From WYEG01 sp049414625 (GTDB taxonomy: Bacteria > Desulfobacterota > Thermodesulfobacteria > Thermodesulfobacteriales > Thermodesulfobacteriaceae): a stretch of 64,000 bases of DNA. Within the stretch, counting starts at the first letter, position 1. Every line of letters starts with the position of its first letter. Both the position numbers and the translations under genes were made by a program. Of the stretch, positions 61,851-64,000 are shown piece after piece. A model generated the notes under the pieces. It made no database searches and was not told the DNA's origin. It was given only the letters and a program-made list of their open reading frames with translations. The stretch lies in assembly GCA_049414625.1 (NCBI GenBank), contig JBMSAU010000110.1:30404-94403 (forward strand), in the 5' to 3' direction.

Positions 61851-62042
61851 ATGGACAGGGAAAAGTTAACAAGTGACAGATTTCTAAAAATTCACCTTGA
61901 GAATGGTGAATTATTAGTCGTAGATGTAAACAATTTAAACGATGATTATGAAAGAATTCTGAATCAAAAACAGAAGATTATAAGAATAGAAACTTGTGAA
62001 TGGACATGGAATTTGGTGTCTAACGAAATTATATTTCATTAG
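61851..62042 (+). CDS. Small acidic cassette protein
   Basis: A 63-residue acidic protein, starting MDREKLTSDRFLKIHLENGE and containing two Trp near its end (CEWTWNLV). A C-box lies exactly 6 nt before the ATG, inside the conserved 74-bp segment. No family is recognised. Confidence 0.55.
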   Translation: MDREKLTSDRFLKIHLENGELLVVDVNNLNDDYERILNQKQKIIRIETCEWTWNLVSNEIIFH

Positions 62043-62111
62043 CTCTCCCTCTCTCTTCCCATAATATATATAACTCAGTAGAAGGTTAAAACAAAGAAAG
62101 GAGGTGGTGCT

Positions 62112-62513
62112 ATGGTAGTGTTTGAATTCAGAGGAAGGAATAAGGATGCTAAGAAATGTGAGGTGGTAGCATACGGAAAGAAGTGCACATTGAAACAACT
62201 TCTAATTTTTCAAGCTGTGATGTATAGTTTACATGACTCCACGAACTTTTACATTGCTTATAAAGATGAGTATGATAAGGACTGTTGCATGATTACACTT
62301 GAGAACGATAGATACTTAGTGCGTTTTCTTTTACCCAAATATGTTTCTACCGTAGAGGCTAAAACAATGATTTTCTGGTTTTCAATGAGAAAAGTTTCTC
62401 CTATGGAAATGCTCCTCTTCATTTTGGAAAACGCATCAGACATACTCATTAAGACTCCAAGAGGAAGTTTCAAAATCTCTCCTCCGTCTGGAGGAGACCT
62501 TGTTATTGAGTAA
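62112..62513 (+). CDS. Unknown cassette protein with Shine-Dalgarno start
   Basis: A 133-residue protein (MVVFEFRGRNKDAKKCEVVA) without a known motif. The start has a strong AAAGGAGGTG site 7 nt upstream, so it belongs to the host-like class. The C-terminal part is rich in Met, Phe and Pro (PRGSFKISPPSGGDL). Codon use is intermediate between the viral backbone and the A-B cassette. Confidence 0.65.
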   Translation: MVVFEFRGRNKDAKKCEVVAYGKKCTLKQLLIFQAVMYSLHDSTNFYIAYKDEYDKDCCMITLENDRYLVRFLLPKYVSTVEAKTMIFWFSMRKVSPMEMLLFILENASDILIKTPRGSFKISPPSGGDLVIE

Positions 62514-62648
62514 TCTGGAGGATGGATAAGCACCATTTTCTCTCCCTCTACGAATAAATTTCGTTTTCAGCGAGTATTTTGATAGTATTGATTAATCGTT
62601 ATCATCATAAACAATATTTTTTTGCTCAACAAGTCTAAAATTTATTCT

Positions 62649-63134
62649 ATGAATATAGTAAGCACAGTTCTAAACAAACTATTTAACAAACCCGTTGATG
62701 TTAAAATCAAGGTATTACCTCATGCTAGAACATTACCCATACCAAGATATATGTCAGATGGAGCTGTCGGATTTGATCTGTATGCTGCAATAGCAGATCG
62801 AATAACAATACCACCATTTGAGACAGGATTAATACCAACAGGTATTATGATTGAATTGCCTAGAGGTTATGAATTACAAATTAGACCTAGAAGCGGATTG
62901 GCATTAAACTATAAAGTAACGATTCTAAATAGCCCAGGCACAATAGATTGGGATTATAGAGGAGAAATAAAGATTATATTGATAAACTTAAGCAATTCAC
63001 CATTCACAATACAAAGAGGTGATAGAATTGCTCAAGCAGTATTGAGTAGAGTATATAGAGCAAATCTTATTGTTTCCGATGAATTAAGCGAGACATTAAG
63101 AGGTGATAAAGGATTTGGAAGCACAGGTATATGA
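62649..63134 (+). CDS. dut: dUTPase
   Basis: A 161-residue trimeric dUTPase with all five motifs: AVGFDLYAA, RPRSGLAL, PGTIDWDYRGEIK, QRGDRIAQAVL and RGDKGFGSTG. It hydrolyses dUTP to dUMP and keeps uracil out of viral DNA. The start is set by a C-box variant (CTAAAATT, 6 nt), nine codons inside the longer frame; about 20 residues precede the first conserved strand. It lies between two cassette blocks with Shine-Dalgarno starts, but it keeps the viral backbone composition. Confidence 0.95.
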   Translation: MNIVSTVLNKLFNKPVDVKIKVLPHARTLPIPRYMSDGAVGFDLYAAIADRITIPPFETGLIPTGIMIELPRGYELQIRPRSGLALNYKVTILNSPGTIDWDYRGEIKIILINLSNSPFTIQRGDRIAQAVLSRVYRANLIVSDELSETLRGDKGFGSTGI

Positions 63135-63199
63135 TAATATGTCCTCTTGACTTTTATAAAGTTGTATAAAATTAAATTAAAACTTTAGGAGGTGAAGCC
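63135..63199 (+). promoter_or_regulatory. Promoter/leader of cassette genes A-B, copy 2
   Basis: TTGACTTTTATAAAGTTG followed by TATAAAATTAAAT gives a -35-like TTGACT and an AT-rich -10 region, and AGGAGGTG lies 5 nt before the ATG. The sequence matches the inverted copy at 33131-33207 apart from an 8-bp gap and a few substitutions. Confidence 0.55.
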
Positions 63200-63658
63200 A
63201 TGAGGAAAAAGCAACGGCTAACCCAAGAAGGAGGAGAAGCTATGAGGAACCTAAGAGTGGTCTGGAGCACAATCGATGCGGCTAATCGTGTTCATACCTT
63301 TCTCATCGTAGAATTTACAGATGAGGAGGATTACGAGGAATTTTGGAGCATCCCGCCCGGAGTAGGAAAAAGCGTTTTCTTGTCTGAAAAACTGGAAGGG
63401 AAAAGGGTTTTTGTTCCTGATGCAGTAGGCGGTCGTGAAATTGAGTTTCCTCCGTATTTTGACGAGTATGGTAGGAAGAATCTGTTTTGGTATAACAACG
63501 TATATGAAACCTATAGAAGGGCTTTAGAGAGGCTAACAGAAGAATGGGCAGAGCGGTTAAGCGATTATTACAGAGAAGATGAAGAGGAAGCTTTGTGGGA
63601 AGAAGCAAGAGAAATGGCTGAAGAGGAGCTAAAAAATCTACCCGTTGTGAAAATATAA
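63200..63658 (+). CDS. Cassette protein A, copy 2
   Basis: A 152-residue acidic protein, about 90 percent identical by eye to copy 1 at 32672-33130. As there, two in-frame ATGs (63200 and 63242) are each preceded by AGGAGG, the second being translated as QEGGEAM. Differences are scattered amino-acid changes without frameshifts (for example VGGREIEF versus GGREIEF context), so both copies seem maintained. The function is unknown. Confidence 0.75.
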   Translation: MRKKQRLTQEGGEAMRNLRVVWSTIDAANRVHTFLIVEFTDEEDYEEFWSIPPGVGKSVFLSEKLEGKRVFVPDAVGGREIEFPPYFDEYGRKNLFWYNNVYETYRRALERLTEEWAERLSDYYREDEEEALWEEAREMAEEELKNLPVVKI

Positions 63659-63675
63659 CAAAGGAGGTGTTTGCC

Positions 63676-64000
63676 ATGAAGATGGAAGAACTTAAGAACA
63701 TAACCGAAAACACTAAAGAAGGAGGTGAAGCTATGACGAAAGAAAAACTTGACAAAATACTAAGAGACTTAGGTTTTGCAAGAACGAAGGAAGTGCTTGT
63801 TCCGTTTGTTCCACCGTATGGAAAGCATTTTGAGATTGTGCACTCTATTAATGATTATGAGGTGGAAGTGGAAGAAAACCCAAAAGAAAATCATTTCGCA
63901 AATGAAGGAGCAGCATTGGTTCTTGAGATACTTTTTAGAGTAGAAGGGTCGGACATTCTCTACCATATAGATGTTTATCGGGTTGTGATGTGTGATTTGT
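63676..64000 (+). CDS. Cassette protein B, copy 2, cut by window edge
   Basis: The first 108 codons are visible and appear identical or nearly identical to copy 1 (32136-32654). It begins MKMEELKNITENTKEGGEAM with the same double Shine-Dalgarno arrangement, 17 bp after gene A. The 3' part lies outside the window. The higher conservation of B than A between copies suggests recent duplication or gene conversion. Confidence 0.75.
   Translation, partial: MKMEELKNITENTKEGGEAMTKEKLDKILRDLGFARTKEVLVPFVPPYGKHFEIVHSINDYEVEVEENPKENHFANEGAALVLEILFRVEGSDILYHIDVYRVVMCDL

Noticed and set aside
1..64000. tRNA and rRNA genes anywhere in the window
   Set aside because: I looked in the intergenic gaps and saw no candidate; a tRNAscan run would be needed to exclude a divergent one.

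Overview
The window looks like part of the genome of a large, AT-rich tailed virus (myovirus, jumbo-phage grade) of a bacterium, probably a thermophile. The tail sheath (38806-40545), tail tube (54562-55221), a gp23-like major capsid protein (33449-35185) and an M23-domain tail protein (42365-44413) show a contractile-tailed particle. A secreted lytic transglycosylase (23443-24075) shows that the host has peptidoglycan. The virus carries its own multisubunit RNA polymerase, of which three pieces are visible: a beta N-half candidate at 35505-36827, the beta C-half at 16106-17698 and the beta' N-half at 11249-12544. It also carries a replisome: a family B polymerase core, a DnaG-type primase, a DnaB-type helicase, an RFC/gp44-type clamp loader, a RecA-like recombinase, a Cas4/RecB-type nuclease, an SNF2-type helicase, and nucleotide enzymes (R2 ribonucleotide reductase, dUTPase, a putative dNMP kinase). 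The thermophile inference rests mainly on a clear AcrIII-1 ring nuclease (9921-10256), a family known largely from viruses of thermophiles.

The genes are tightly packed on both strands, often changing strand gene by gene, and most seem to have their own start signal. I see three classes. Class I ('C-box'): CTAAATTT followed by almost exactly 6 nt and then ATG, before about 31 genes, mainly replication, nucleotide, deazaguanine, RNA polymerase and small unknown genes. Class II ('AGC-box'): AGC 9-13 nt before the ATG, before about 29 genes, mainly virion, lysis and membrane genes, plus the SNF2 helicase and beta' N-half. Neither class has a Shine-Dalgarno sequence, which suggests promoters for leaderless or nearly leaderless mRNAs. 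Class III: genes richer in G+C with strong Shine-Dalgarno sites, confined to 30.5-33.2 kb and 62.1-64.0 kb. Where a C-box or AGC-box lies inside an extended reading frame I moved the start to the ATG it points to.

Layout: 0-10 kb mixed structural genes, SNF2 helicase, QueD, AcrIII-1; 10-18 kb beta' N-half, polymerase B, primase, beta C-half; 18-27 kb structural, membrane and lysis genes; 27-30.5 kb VWA protein and replicative helicase; 30.5-33.2 kb a host-like cassette with a transcriptional regulator; 33.4-45.9 kb capsid, beta N-half, sheath and baseplate-like genes, with IS200/IS605-like end relics; 45.9-52.6 kb early metabolism and replication (FolE, MoxR ATPase, R2, recombinase); 52.6-59.1 kb tail tube and other late genes mixed with clamp loader and nuclease; 59.1-60.2 kb a long noncoding AT-rich region with iterated repeats; 60.2-61.6 kb QueC and a glutamine amidotransferase; 61.6-64 kb a second cassette that contains an inverted copy of the 32.1-33.2 kb genes around a dUTPase.

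FolE, QueD, QueC and the amidotransferase together point to synthesis of a 7-deazaguanine base, most likely for modification of viral DNA. QueE and the DNA-inserting transglycosylase are not in the window. No tRNA, rRNA or CRISPR array was seen.
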